A stretch of DNA of 64,000 nt from Chrysomallon squamiferum (GCA_012295275.1 CM022675.1:2082144-2146143); one strand, 5' to 3'; shown: positions 14,449 through 24,319, counted from the first letter of the stretch. Translations and numbers: made by a program. Notes: generated from the letters alone by a model not told the origin.

Positions 14449-15586
14449 ATTATAATAATAAAGAAAGCGTATTTGGTATCAAATAATAATATTAAGCTTC
14501 GTTTCAGATTAATTTAAATCAGATCATGAATCTCACTGTGTTTAGTGACAGTTTAAATCTGTTATAAACTTAAATAGTATGTTACTATTATATTTTTGTT
14601 ATTTATTTATTTATTTTACATTACTTTACTGGGAGGTGAAAAGTATAGTAAATAACAGCAATCTAAGTTAATATAAACGCACACACATATATACATACAT
14701 ACATATATTACATAAATATAATAAATGAGCATACTGAAAACAATTGGAATATCATCTACCCTTCATTGCTACATAAAAACAGTGGTAGATATAAAAATAA
14801 GTATTATTTTGTTAAGTAGAATGAATTACTCACATCTTTTGTTTTCACAGTGGTCACCATAGAAACCAGGAGGACAGAAACACGTCTTGTTTCCATTATT
14901 GTTGTAACAGATACCTCCATCAGAGCCACAAGAGTCAGTCTGATTGGTACACGGACTTGAACCACTCAAACCTGAAAACACAAATTTCGTATCTGTCATG
15001 ATATGAAAAAAACAGAAAAAACCCAAAACTACCTATACCTTCTTTTTTTTTGATGATATCATTGAAGTTACCCACACTTGACATATTAGAATTACAATAC
15101 TGACTTGTCTCCAGCTCACAGTTGTAGCCAGTGTAGTCATTTCCACAGTCACAGGTGCCGTCATTTTGACAAGTTTTATTATTAGCACAATCCTGACCCT
15201 GTCGTCTGCAGTCGAAGTATTCTTCACCTGTAAACAACATTTTAACATAGGATAACTTTCATGACTGAAAATTGTTATTGAATAAAAGAAAGAAAAAATA
15301 CATATGTGACAGATTTTACTTTAAATTGCAATAGAGGTAGGAGGAATAGTAGTAATAATAATAATAATAATAATAAAATAGAAGAGAATAGACGTTAGGA
15401 AGAATAATGTGGAGATAACCAGTAAACATGACAACTGTTGTGACCAGTATGAAATAAAGAAAGCAGCATATCGAAATTATAGTCATCAAAATTTTTGTTT
15501 CAAATTTTATTTATTTATTTATTTAGAAATATTAATCATTATTTTACTTTTATTAATCAGTATTATATAGGTTTTTTCACTGTTCA

Positions 15587-15654
<68 letters not shown>

Positions 15655-15946
15655 GCGTATTTAATTACTGAAGTCGTCTTGTTCTTAACCCTATTTCACC
15701 ATGTAAACCAAAAAATATATATCATCATTTAAAGGAATTCTTTCTAAAATATTAATGTTATAATTTGAATGATGTATTTGTTTTTAATATTTTGTTCCAC
15801 TGTGTGAACTATCTATTTTCAAATTCCCCTTCTTTTTGTGACAACAGACACATACAATATTTCTATAAAGAAACAGAGACGAAAATAAAGTTACCTCGAG
15901 TGATGGAACAACTTAGCAGTAGCAGATAGACGAAAGATATCCACAT
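5709..15946 (-). CDS. EGF-ZP-SRCR single-pass membrane protein, copy A (19 exons, 910 aa)
   Basis: Nineteen exons join in one frame. Exons, 5' to 3' on the minus strand: 15946-15895, 15227-15033, 14971-14834, 14321-14134, 13843-13689, 13393-13251, 12972-12928, 12735-12594, 12049-11877, 11283-11124, 10827-10676, 10435-10279, 9972-9800, 9583-9427, 8284-8118, 7264-7171, 6691-6526, 6169-6052, 5866-5709. They total 2733 nt including a TAA stop. All introns are GT-AG and phases match at every junction. Domain order: signal peptide, EGF x2, ZP-N, first part of ZP-C, linker, SRCR x4, remainder of ZP-C, RKRR site, transmembrane helix, basic tail. ZP proteins are typically secreted or surface molecules that polymerise after cleavage between ZP-C and the anchor; SRCR domains bind ligands. 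A surface recognition or matrix role is inference. The start ATG opens a hydrophobic signal peptide. The exon 13 acceptor has an alternative 3 nt downstream (start 9969). Function in this animal is unknown. Confidence 0.88.
6052..6169 (-). CDS. Copy A exon 18: last ZP-C cysteine and RKRR processing site
   Basis: The exon begins VDCNGKEGFGRKRRSAEMSD, then ELVRKTYIVLDVMNEDRTAS. RKRR at about residues 830-833 fits a furin-type consensus cleavage site placed just after ZP-C, as in many ZP proteins, where cleavage releases the ectodomain for polymerisation. The stretch after it (YIVLDV) could serve as the external hydrophobic patch described in ZP precursors; that assignment is inference. Confidence 0.8.
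6526..7264 (-). CDS. Copy A exons 16-17: remainder of ZP-C domain
   Basis: Exon 16 (7264-7171) reads PESGTLRVESCTADN, then ETLKIIEN; exon 17 (6691-6526) reads SCPSSEIGKLMI, FKLKAFTFNKN and STECSVKVCPPGQKSQCDP. This is the ZP-C signature: a strand ending in Cys, a loop to a second Cys after 'II..', the 'F...AF.F' strand, then 'C.V.VC......C'. It is the same domain that opens in exon 6, about 440 residues earlier in the protein. Residues about 733-819. Confidence 0.82.
8118..9583 (-). CDS. Copy A exons 14-15: SRCR domain 4
   Basis: Exon 14 (9583-9427) encodes SEIEIRLVGGSSEREGRVEI, MWGTVCDKYH and AAVYCRMLGFT. Exon 15 (8284-8118) encodes NSNATAVDIDNFGEGSG, RDIHCLGNETSLQQC and DAGMKCAG. About residues 625-732. 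This is the most canonical SRCR of the four, with all six group-A cysteines. The intron between its halves carries a minisatellite made of copies of the exon 14 end and donor. Confidence 0.88.
8690..9426 (-). repeat. Minisatellite of about 60-62 bp copying the exon 14 end and splice donor
   Basis: Twelve tandem units run next to exon 14. Each contains a copy of the exon's last bases on the minus strand (GCAGAATGCTGGGTTTTACT) and, in many units, the donor AAGTAAG, followed by intron sequence with a short AT-rich spacer. Units are centred near 8703, 8768, 8828, 8888, 8949, 9009, 9069, 9131, 9191, 9255, 9317 and 9378; the true exon end is near 9440. Units differ by small substitutions. The array lies in the intron between the two halves of SRCR4. 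Confidence 0.9.
9800..10435 (-). CDS. Copy A exons 12-13: SRCR domain 3
   Basis: Exon 12 (10435-10279) encodes ISNIELRLVGGPSSNYG, NNEWGVFYDSS and ARVMCRTLGFN. Exon 13 (9972-9800) encodes SYKPILMSWDEHN, SKVRCSGLEENINQC and LALKCAG. About residues 515-624. Both cysteines of the group-A C2-C7 pair are missing, leaving four. This looks like a coordinated loss of one disulfide and not random decay. There is no homologue in copy B, which ends before this domain. Confidence 0.85.
10676..11283 (-). CDS. Copy A exons 10-11: SRCR domain 2
   Basis: Exon 10 (11283-11124) gives YKLKLVDGANDHEGKLQVF, DDDKWNFVCRTD and EVVCRQMGYA. Exon 11 (10827-10676) gives ELYDSGETVTGSKW, YDVKCSDYEPALHLC and GCTYVNISCSG. 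About residues 411-514. All six group-A cysteines are present. The acceptor of exon 10 lacks a strong pyrimidine tract (ACTACAAAAG), so this junction is less certain, but the phase is right and copy B is the same. Confidence 0.82.
11337..11446. repeat. (TTA)n array in an intron of copy A
   Basis: Between exons 9 and 10. The copy B equivalent is 29730-29823. Further intronic arrays of copy A: GA at 12313-12403, TTA at 13131-13213, AAT at 13638-13678, ACT at 14380-14447 and TA at 15590-15650. Confidence 0.9.
11877..12735 (-). CDS. Copy A exons 8-9: SRCR domain 1
   Basis: Exon 8 (12735-12594) holds VSVRLADGNTTKEGRVEVLY, KGEWGRLHTDS and ATTVCRNIGF. Exon 9 (12049-11877) holds AFGVPRGKGF, SGRLRCYGLERDVNDC and GIICDG. 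About residues 306-410. The two-exon structure, with a phase-2 intron after the CRxxGF motif, is used by all four SRCRs here. The usual cysteine in the 'WGTVC' position (C2) is absent (WGRLH), while two cysteines lie near the C7 position, so the disulfide pairing must differ from the standard group-A pattern. Confidence 0.85.
12928..12972 (-). CDS. Copy A exon 7: 15-residue linker ahead of the SRCR cassette
   Basis: A 45-nt phase 1-1 exon encodes NLTANVPEKTADIEP with good acceptor (TTCTCAG) and donor (CAG/GTAAAA) sites. It contains one possible N-glycosylation sequon (NLT). It bridges the ZP-C opening strands to SRCR1 and is conserved in copy B at 31375-31331 with one change (N to D). It has no recognisable fold, so it is probably a flexible spacer. 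Confidence 0.75.
13251..13393 (-). CDS. Copy A exon 6: ZP linker and first strands of ZP-C
   Basis: About residues 243-290. The first part is the linker between ZP-N and ZP-C. The second part, AQFNINLKDGSS through VSLDEELTFEFTT, matches the opening of ZP-C, where a short strand with hydrophobic alternation is followed by 'G..V.L...L...V'. The exon ends in phase 1 (ACA A/GT), the same phase as the acceptor of exon 16, where ZP-C resumes. In copy B this exon is 6 nt longer and its linker is rich in replacements. Confidence 0.75.
13689..14321 (-). CDS. Copy A exons 4-5: ZP-N domain
   Basis: Exon 4 (14321-14134) and exon 5 (13843-13689) encode about residues 129-243. The four cysteines fit a ZP-N (C1 to C4): YDVSCQ at the start, APGCKF, DPECGGVTQ, then VSVTCSEKN. 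The strand pattern MIMINPAGTFSGVVYAKGE, followed by VVLNVKDPECG and RDVIIQFSEKY, is typical of ZP-N. ZP-N is the polymerisation half of the ZP module in known family members. The intron between the exons is phase 0, after the TQ codons. Confidence 0.8.
14834..15227 (-). CDS. Copy A exons 2-3: two EGF-like domains
   Basis: Exon 2 (15227-15033) encodes a cysteine-spaced EGF-like domain with core CQNDGTCDCGNDYTGYNCE, followed by a spacer ending near DIIKKKEGIG. Exon 3 (14971-14834) encodes a second EGF with GGICYNNNGNKTCFCPPGF and YGDHCENKR. Both exons are phase 1-1, as is usual for shuffled EGF modules. Exon 2 has two possible donors, at 15039 and 15033. Only the 15033 site (ATAG/GTAG) is conserved in copy B, so I chose it. 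These domains occupy about residues 18-128. Confidence 0.87.
15895..15946 (-). CDS. Copy A exon 1: start codon and signal peptide
   Basis: ATG at 15946-15944 begins MWISFVYLLLLSCSITR, a classic short hydrophobic signal peptide core (FVYLLLLS) ending near Ser/Cys. The donor reads CTCGAG/GTAA and leaves phase 1, which matches the EGF exon acceptor. The same 52-nt exon is present in copy B at 34728-34677. The protein is therefore predicted to enter the secretory pathway. Confidence 0.85.
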
Positions 15947-16659
15947 ATTTACTTTATACTGAAAAGAAGATTAAATAAATAAACAAACAAAAAAAACAAA
16001 ACAACTAATAAATTAAAAATAAATAAATAAATAAATACCTATGATGTTATATTTTATGAATAGTATTGTGTATGCTTATGTGTGTCTGTGTGTACCTGTC
16101 AAATATAGGTGATAATCAAACATACGTCATAAAACAATAGAGTATTAACACAATCATTAACTGTTATGAATCACATTTTTTTCTTAAAATCGTAGTTTTA
16201 TGTGTTGTACACAGCAATATGCATTACTACATACGTACTTACAGACATACATACATAAACAAAAAATAGTACACACAAATCTGGAGAATTGGCGCAGACT
16301 GACCCCTTACCAAATTTTCTAATTTGACTGCTATGTAATAGCTGGTACAGTCACTGTTCAAGTTAAACAAGCCGAGTTGCAGTGGTGAGTGTATGGACCA
16401 ATCGAGAAATCAAAGTTAATAGAGCTTCTCAGTTGGTGTTTTATGATCAGATAGTTAGTTTTTAAAATAGCTTTTAAGATGATTTGCATACGTTTGCTAT
16501 TTCATGAGGTAAATCAGAACCCATAAATGAGATTAAATCCGATGAAAAAGACGCCAGATGATCTTGGATTCACTTCACGAATATACAGTAACGTGAAAAT
16601 ATCATTACACTACAACATGCACATTTACAGATGTCCTTGCATACGCACGTCCTGAAACT

Positions 16660-17410
16660 GTACAAACACATTGACTGAAGTAATGTACATATGTATTCCT
16701 ACAAACTGTACAAACACATTGACTGAAGTAATGTATATATGTATTTAGAGAAAGTGGACACTAAAGAAATTATACAAATTACATTGACTGAAGTAATGTA
16801 CACATGTATATTTACAGAAAGTGGACACTAAAGAAGTTATCATACAAATTACATTGACTGAAGTAATGTATATATGTATTTAGAGAAAGTGGACACTAAA
16901 TAAATTATACAAATTACATTGACTGAAGTAATGTACATGTATATTTACAGAAAGTGGACACTAAAAAGTAATTTTACAAATTACATTTACTGAAGTAATA
17001 TACCCATGTATTTACAGAAAGTGGACACTAAATAAGTTATACAAATTACATTGACTGAAGTAATGTACATATATATTTAGAGAAAGTGTACACTAAAGTA
17101 ATTTTACAAATTACATTTACTGAAGTAATATACCCATGTATTTACAGAAAGTGGACACTAAATAAGTTATACAAATTACATTGACTGAAGTAATGTACAT
17201 ATATATTTAGAGAAAGTGTACACTAAAGTAATTTTACAAATTAATTTTTACTGAAGTAATATACCCATGTATTTACAGAAACTGGACACTAAATAAGTTA
17301 TACAAATTACATTAACTAAAGTAATGTACATATGTATTTACAGAAAGTTAACACTAAAGAAGTTATACAAATTACATTAACTAAAGTAATGTACATGTGT
17401 ATTTACATAA
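16660..17410. repeat. Minisatellite of about 60-66 bp in the 5' flank of copy A
   Basis: About eleven units containing ACATTGACTGAAGTAATGTA and TTTACAGAAAGTGGACACTA. It begins some 700 bp upstream of the copy A start codon. A homologous array precedes copy B. Confidence 0.88.
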
Positions 17411-17559
17411 GTTTTAAATTTCACTCACAAAATATCACCTGCTTTTATTGTAAAATATTAATGCAATCAGGAAATTAAAACACACACACACACAGACAGA
17501 GAGACACACACACACACACACAAACACAATCACACACAGAACACTACCCAACAAACAGC

Positions 17560-17760
17560 AAGCCATTCACGACCAGTGAAGCATTTTCGTAGAGCAGTAG
17601 ACGCGAGATGTCTCGAGGTAAAACTGTTTGTATGTCTAACAAGAACTACAAGATTCCATGTATTATTATCTACACACAAATGAGAGACTTACAATTGTAA
17701 CACCTGCAAGAGTTAGGTAATCTTAGGACGATGTTTTAGTCTAGTTTTTAATATTTTCTT
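17560..17760 (+). repeat. Dispersed repeat family R1 (box-A-like head)
   Basis: The family begins CGACCAGTGAAGCAT and contains a stretch close to a pol III A box (TAGCGCAGTGG in the 53.6-kb copy), then GATGTATTATTATCTACAC and CTCGTAACACCTGAATGAG. Copies lie near 23040, 39640, 45020, 53570, 55735, 57265, 58775 and 59260, with inverted copies near 44390-44545 and 50835-51000. The B box is not convincing, so SINE status is uncertain. Confidence 0.7.
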
Positions 17761-18334
17761 AAACACAGTTACAAATATCTGAAAAGTGTCAGCTTGTGTC
17801 TCAAAAATAAATAAATAAATAAATAAATAAACTAATCAGAAAAAGTATCATAGAGAATTAACATATAATAATAAAATGAATTGAAAATAATAATACAAAA
17901 TAGCGCTAACCTGAAATGGAATAGAATATACTGAAATGAACAACAATAACAAACTGAAAAACAGAGGTATAGATAGACACAAAGAAAACAGATATATAAA
18001 GAAGCAGATAGATGCATAGGTGTATACACTGAAAGAGTGTAGGTTGGTAGGTAGGTGGGTACTCAAGAATGAATAACATAGGTAACCAGATTCAAAAAAA
18101 AAAAAAAAAAAAAAAATTTTTCATACAAAATTATCACACATAAAGAAATGAGTTATGGAGGAAAAGGTCAAGATGATCTTCAAACACAACTGACTGAATT
18201 TGAATGTTTAACTGTTCTTTAATTTTAAGTAAATCAGCTTTGGTGTAAAACAGGAATCAAAGAAATCTACGATCTATTTTTGGACATCCATAAGACACAT
18301 ACAACTGGTAAAAAGTGTTTCTAATAATATTGAG

Positions 18335-18457
<123 letters not shown>

Positions 18458-18779
18458 CGCAGTACTAATATGCTAAATATATAAATAACACAGATACATT
18501 TAGACTAAGGTAAAGACGAAGAAAATAGAATAGAAGAGAAGATAATAAATAAACTATTTTTGGTGTACTGATCCTTTTTTATATTTCCTCTGTGTTTGGC
18601 AAACAATGTTTTATTTTTCATGAGACTAAAAGTAATAAAATGCAACAAAAATAAAATAAAATTAAATTAAATAATAAATATAAATATATTACTCACAAAT
18701 GTGGCTGAAACAATGTGTAAAAATAAATTAATAACTAATATACTTTTCTACTTGAAATAATATCAGAAAACAAAGAGTA

Positions 18780-19220
18780 CATATTAACAGATACATTCAA
18801 GTATTGATTCTTTGTTCTGTACTGTGTTGTTAATTGACTGTTTACACCATTCGTCTGAAAATACAATTTCGTGTCATCTCGTAATCCACTCTACCATAAG
18901 ATGTGTTTTCTTTACTCTGTAATCAAACACCAGAAGATCTAATTATGACAAAACTTTATTTATTGTCGTGTTGTTAATTTACTGTTTACATGAAATGCCT
19001 AGAACTCTCAGAGACAGTCTGTGTATTAACTTATGTCACTGTAACATTCTTACTGTGCACTTTTAGAAAGAAAACAATGAGAAAAGACGTTATTCAGAAG
19101 TATATATTATCATATATTCACTGGTCCAAAATGAGTCTTAGTATTAACATTAGTGTTAGTGTAGCAGTTGTAGTAGTAGTAGTAGCAGCAGTAAGTGTAG
19201 CAGCACTGTTTACATAATAT
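18780..19220 (+). repeat. Dispersed repeat family R2
   Basis: Contains TCTGAAAATACAATTTCGTG and, further on, TATTATCATATATTCACTGG and a TAGTAG-rich tail. Close copies lie at 41930-42360 and 43970-44380; partial copies at 20860-20990, 21640-21815, 22255-22510 and 38940-39180. Short frames inside it are shared only because the DNA is shared. Confidence 0.75.
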
Positions 19221-19259
19221 AGATTTCCTGACGTATCACAAAATATAAAATTAGTGACT

Positions 19260-20376
19260 TATACATTTATTGAAGTAAAATACAAAAACACACACACACA
19301 CACATATACACATACACACACACACATATATATATGTATATGGAAATGCGAATTGAACGTACCTTGTTATTGTAACACTCTAACCGTGTGATGTGTTTGG
19401 AAAGAAATGTAAAAATGTGTATTACGCTTTTCACTATTTTTGGGATAAAAAAAAAAAAAGATGACTTCAATGCATCACCGACTTTAAATCATATGTCATG
19501 TGAAGTCATAACTACTGTATACAAACATTTCTTTTTTTCTTTTATTATTATTATTATTTTTATTATTATTGGGATTTTGTCTTGAGTTTTTATTTCTTGT
19601 TTGGTTGATTTCTTGGTCAAATTTGTGACTAAGAAAACCACGAGGATGAATTATCTGTATGATAAAAGAGGTTAACGAGCTAAAAGAGAACACAAACTTG
19701 TCTGATAGTATTAAACACGATTAAATGCACGTACGTCAATCATTTAGTGTTTTCCACCTGAATTCCCTTTTAAAAATAGATATGTTTTAAAGTTGTAACA
19801 GTCGTATCTAAATCTTATAATCTCTGTGTTATTTAATTTGGTAAATTATGTGTTTAGTGTTGAGTCAGTGAGAATTCTAAGTTTAACTCATTTGTTCTTA
19901 AAGATAAATTTTAAAAAGTTTTATTTAATTGCTAATTTATTTCTGACCGAGTGGAAATCATATATTTATCTCATGTTTTAATTTTGAATAAGTGAGAACG
20001 ATGTTTATTCACAGCACTAAAACAGAAATGCACCTAAACAAACATACACACACAGACATGCACACAAAGCTGATATTTATAGATATATGTACGCATGTGT
20101 GTATAGTAATAAAATCTTAATGATAGAGATAACGACTGGCGACGTGTCGAGGATAACCTGTTTGTGTTCGTGGAATAAAAGATACAAGAACCGAGGTATT
20201 ACGCACAATTTTACGTATAATATACGGAAATCTTACAAAAACTGCATGTATAATGTACATGGGCGACAGACCTCATACAAACTAAGTGATTTCAATAAAA
20301 CTCCAGGATCACATTTATATAATGCCCAGCACATGGGGCGTGTCTCTAAACAAACAAACAAACAAATAAATAAATA

Positions 20377-20412
<36 letters not shown>

Positions 20413-20483
20413 AAATGCTACTACTACTACTACTACTACTACTATTACTACTACTGTTACTACTGCTACCACTACCACTACTG

Positions 20484-20515
<32 letters not shown>

Positions 20516-21471
20516 GCTACTACTACTAAATAATAATGATAACACTTTATCTTCTATTACTTCTGTTATTAATACATATATTACAACTACTATTTTTACT
20601 GTTTACCTACTACATCTATGAATTCTGCTGCCATTACTTCTACTCCTACTACAACTACTAGAGCTACCACTACTGGATGTAGTCATACATGACTAAACAA
20701 CGACTTAGCAGACGAGTTAGAAACAAAGACTGTGACACAGACTTTACACGTATAATGAAAGACAGTCTCAAGATAAAGTATTACAGATATGTCCGCGGAT
20801 GCAGATTTCAATGTATTTCAGTTTGATTTATGATTAATTATTCTCTACTTTAAAAAAAAGAAAACATATAGAAAATGCCTTTTATACAAACAGTTATTAT
20901 CATATATTGACAGACCTAAATGAGTGTTAGTATTAGCATTAGTGTTAGAATCAATCGTAATAGTAGTAGTAGTAGTAGTAGTAGTAATGCATTTAAATGC
21001 GTACAAACATATTCATTGCAATGTTTACGTGAACCTACCTTGTTTCTTGTGACACTCAGAAATGAAACTTTGTCCTCACTTACACAGTTCTCGTTCTGTT
21101 TCTCCCTACATTTGTTTGTTTTTCTATCTCATTGTCGTTTCGTATAATTTGATATTTTAATTAGTTATTTTTGTATTTGCTATGTATTTACTTGTATGAT
21201 ATTTTGTTAGGGTTAACGCACTTTTTTCTCATTCTGTTTCTCCCTTCAAATGTGTTTTTCTCTACCTTATTGTCGTTTCGTATAATTTGATATTTTAATT
21301 AGTTATTTTTCTATTTGCTATGTTTTTTACTTGTATGATATTTTGTTAGTGTTAAGGCACTTTTTTTTCTCTGCTTTTAGCTTCTAGTCAATATATCTGT
21401 CCGTGTAACCTTTTTTGTATTAATTTTGTTTTTATGATAACTATTAATGTTTCGTTTTAATACGAAATACG

Positions 21472-21505
<34 letters not shown>

Positions 21506-22525
21506 AATAGTAATAATAATAATAAGAAGAAGAAGAATCATAAATTTGCATATGTAACGCCTTGTCACAGTAATAAAAATATAGCAAATACTAATGGCTG
21601 ATAGATATTTTTAAAAACAAACACATTTTTATTTTGAATAGTGTAGACACATTCATCTGAAAATACAATTTCGTGTCACACGCTAACACCTGCAGATATA
21701 ATATCTATCTTAATTGTTTTTTGTAATATCAAGCCTAAGTTAACATCGTAATTTATTTTGAAAGTCTCTCAGTGCAATCTCTGAAAGCTCTCACAATCTG
21801 TGCAGAAAGAGCTCGGAATTTTTATACAATGTCAAGATGATCAGAGAGGCGTGAAAACAGACGTCTTTTTTCGCTTCTTTTGTTTTTGCTTATTAATATA
21901 GTCACTGAGGTTACTCCTTTCTTGTTTGTCTTGATGGCGGAACGGTAATGTCGTCCGCCTTTGGAGTGCGGGAGAATGGGTGCCATACGTTCGTGTCTCG
22001 TCAGCGACATCGTATGAGGTTTGTGAGGTCTGACTAATTCAGTAGTAAAATAGTCAAGTATTGAATGTCACTGCGAGCTTTAAAAATAAAACACTAAGCT
22101 ACATTTTAAAACGACAATCTGCACATTGTTAATATATATATATGTTAGGAATAAACAAAACAAAAACTATAAGTAAATATTTGGATAATGCAGCTACGAG
22201 GACGAATACATATTTTTATACCTATTTAAGATGCTTTCGTTAGATAAATCAAATAGTAATAGAGATCACTGGCTGAGAGATATATATAATAACTAACTTT
22301 TGATTGATTGGTATATTCTTAATTGACCTGCAGATACAACTCCGTGTACCATCCTAACACCCGCAGAGATAATATCTATCTCAAAGCATTTCTTTTTTAC
22401 TCTATAGAAATCAGAGGCATGCAATATGAAGCTTAATTCAAAGTCGTAATTTATTTTGAAAGTTATTCAGTGCAGTGTCTGAAAGCTCTCACAATCTGTG
22501 TAGAACGTATATTATGTGATAACAA

Positions 22526-22571
<46 letters not shown>

Positions 22572-22575
22572 TTCT

Positions 22576-22611
<36 letters not shown>

Positions 22612-22612
22612 C

Positions 22613-22665
<53 letters not shown>

Positions 22666-23735
22666 TTATTACCTTTTAACTTTAAAATTAAGACTTTTGG
22701 TAAATAACATCAAATATACAGTAGCATTATTAGTACCATTAGAGGTAGTAGTAGTAGAGTTATTAATGGTAATAGTAATAGTAGTTGCTGTTCTGGTAGC
22801 AATAGGCATATTAGTCACAACAGTATTAGTATCAGTTATAATTGTAGGATGCTGGTTATTTTAGTGCTACTGGTAAAAGTATTAGGAGTTGAAGTCGTCA
22901 TTTCAGTATTATAATTAGTAGGTAGACATAGAACTGGCAGTATGAGAAATGGTAGGAGTAGGATTAGTGGTAGCTGTAGTATTCGAAATAATTGTTGCAG
23001 TAAAAATAACGAACAAATAGCAACGCATACACAACCACTGAACCCTGTCCGTAGAGCAGTAGATGTGAGATGTCTCGAGGTAAAACTGTTTGTGTGACTA
23101 CAAAAACTACAAGAATCGATGTGTTATTTATTATCTAAGCACAAATGTGAGACTTACTCTCGTAACACCTGGATGAGTTTAGGCAATCTTAGCAGGATGT
23201 TTTAGTCTCCTGTGTTAATATTTTCGTAAACACAGTTAAAAGTATAACTGTAAAGTATCTTCTGCTTCTGTCTTAAAACACAAAACATATATAAATAAAA
23301 TAAAATAAATTGAAACGAAGAAACAAAAAACTAATGGAAATACTAATACTAGTTCAAGTTCTAATAATAACATAATATCTATATATATATATATATTGAC
23401 GGTAAACCATGTTGTTGTTTTTCTATCTTACGTAGTAGGCCCTTAGCTAAACACTAATACGTCCTCGTTCAAGAGGTGGAAAATGTTCTCAGAGATAGGT
23501 GTTTCTTTAACTTAGGAAGTTGGTCGTAACTTATGTACTAAGCTACGGATGGCAATTTAGTTTATACGTACTTGTAGTATTCGCTGGCAGCTATTTTTTA
23601 TTTACTGATTACAAGATTCTTTATTGTTGTACTATTAAGATACATTTTTTGAAAATGTATATACGAAACCCACTATTCTTGATATTACTATTGTAAATGT
23701 AACACATAATTGCAGATGAATTATTTTGTTTGATA
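19260..23735. other. Repeat-rich intergenic DNA, no gene seen
   Basis: Holds AAAC/AAAT/AAAG tetranucleotides (20350-20413), an ACT array (20417-20527), parts of family R2, the second SINE, a tandem pair of about 125-bp copies at 21100-21370 (shared TTGTCGTTTCGTATAATTTG), a TTA array (22525-22672) and an R1 copy at 23040. Upstream exons of the RhoGAP gene would be expected here or further left, but none was recognised. Confidence 0.6.
21925..22060 (+). mobile_element. tRNA-derived SINE, copy 2
   Basis: A box TGGCGGAACGG at 21935-21945 and a weaker B box CGTTCGTGTCT at 21988-21998, again 53 nt apart. Shared text with copy 1: GAATGGGTG before and TCTCGTCAGC after the B box. The tail diverges after about 22040. 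Confidence 0.7.
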
Positions 23736-23739
23736 GTTA

Positions 23740-24141
23740 AAACAGAAATGTTGAACTGTACTGTTTCAGAGTTAACAATTGAATGTTGGAATGTTGTGTT
23801 TCAGAGCAAAAAATGAAATGTTTAAATGCTGTGTGTTTCAGAGTTAAAAATGAAATGTTGTGCATTTAAGAGTTAAAAACAAAATGTTGAAATGTTGTTT
23901 CAGAGTTAAAAACAAAATGTTGAAATGTTGTGTTTCAGAGTTAGAATGTATAAATGTTGTGTTTCAGAGTTAGAATGTTGAAGTGTTGTGTTTCAGAGTT
24001 AGAATATTGAAATGTTGTGTTTCAGAGTTAGAATGTTGAAATGTTGTGTTTCAGAGTTAGAATGTTGAAATGTTGTGTTTCAGAGTTAGAATATTGAAAT
24101 GTTGTGTTTCACAGTTAGAATGTTGAAATGTTATGTCTCAG
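23740..24141 (+). repeat. Minisatellite of about 29 bp copying the RhoGAP exon acceptor
   Basis: About twelve units of the form TGTTGTGTTTCAGAGTTAGA followed by ATGTTGAAA. The first units (to about 23935) are more diverged and of uneven length, the later ones almost uniform. The final unit runs directly into the true acceptor (CTCAG at 24141) and exon bases AGTTGCGG, so each unit carries a decoy pyrimidine-CAG/AGTT junction. Confidence 0.9.
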
Positions 24142-24319
24142 AGTTGCGGAGATGAAGGAGAAGACGATGATGAGTGCTGAGAACCTGGCTATCGTGTTTG
24201 CGCCGACGTTGCTGAGGCCGCTTGAAACAGACCCCATGATCAGTCTGACGTCTGCCATGTTTGAACAGAAAGTCATAGAACTGATGCTTCTCAACTACAA
24301 AGATATATTTTCTAAATGA
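24142..24319 (+). CDS. RhoGAP domain, last coding exon of a larger gene
   Basis: After acceptor TATGTCTCAG, 178 nt read in phase 2 as VAEMKEKTMMSAENLAIVFA, then PTLLRPLETDPMISLTSAMF, then EQKVIELMLLNYKDIFSK and a TGA. 'NLAIVFAPTLLRP' is the conserved RhoGAP block containing the Asn that helps position the catalytic arginine of upstream exons; the end of the protein falls at the end of the domain, as in chimaerin-like proteins, though other RhoGAP families fit too. RhoGAPs stimulate GTP hydrolysis by Rho-family GTPases. The arginine-finger exon and all earlier exons were not found in the window, so this is either the end of a gene with distant or very short upstream exons, or an orphan duplicate. 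A minisatellite copying its acceptor lies immediately upstream. Confidence 0.82.

Noticed and set aside
15033-15039. Alternative donor for exon 2 at 15039
   Set aside because: Keeps the frame in copy A but the GT is absent in copy B; the 15033 donor is present in both.
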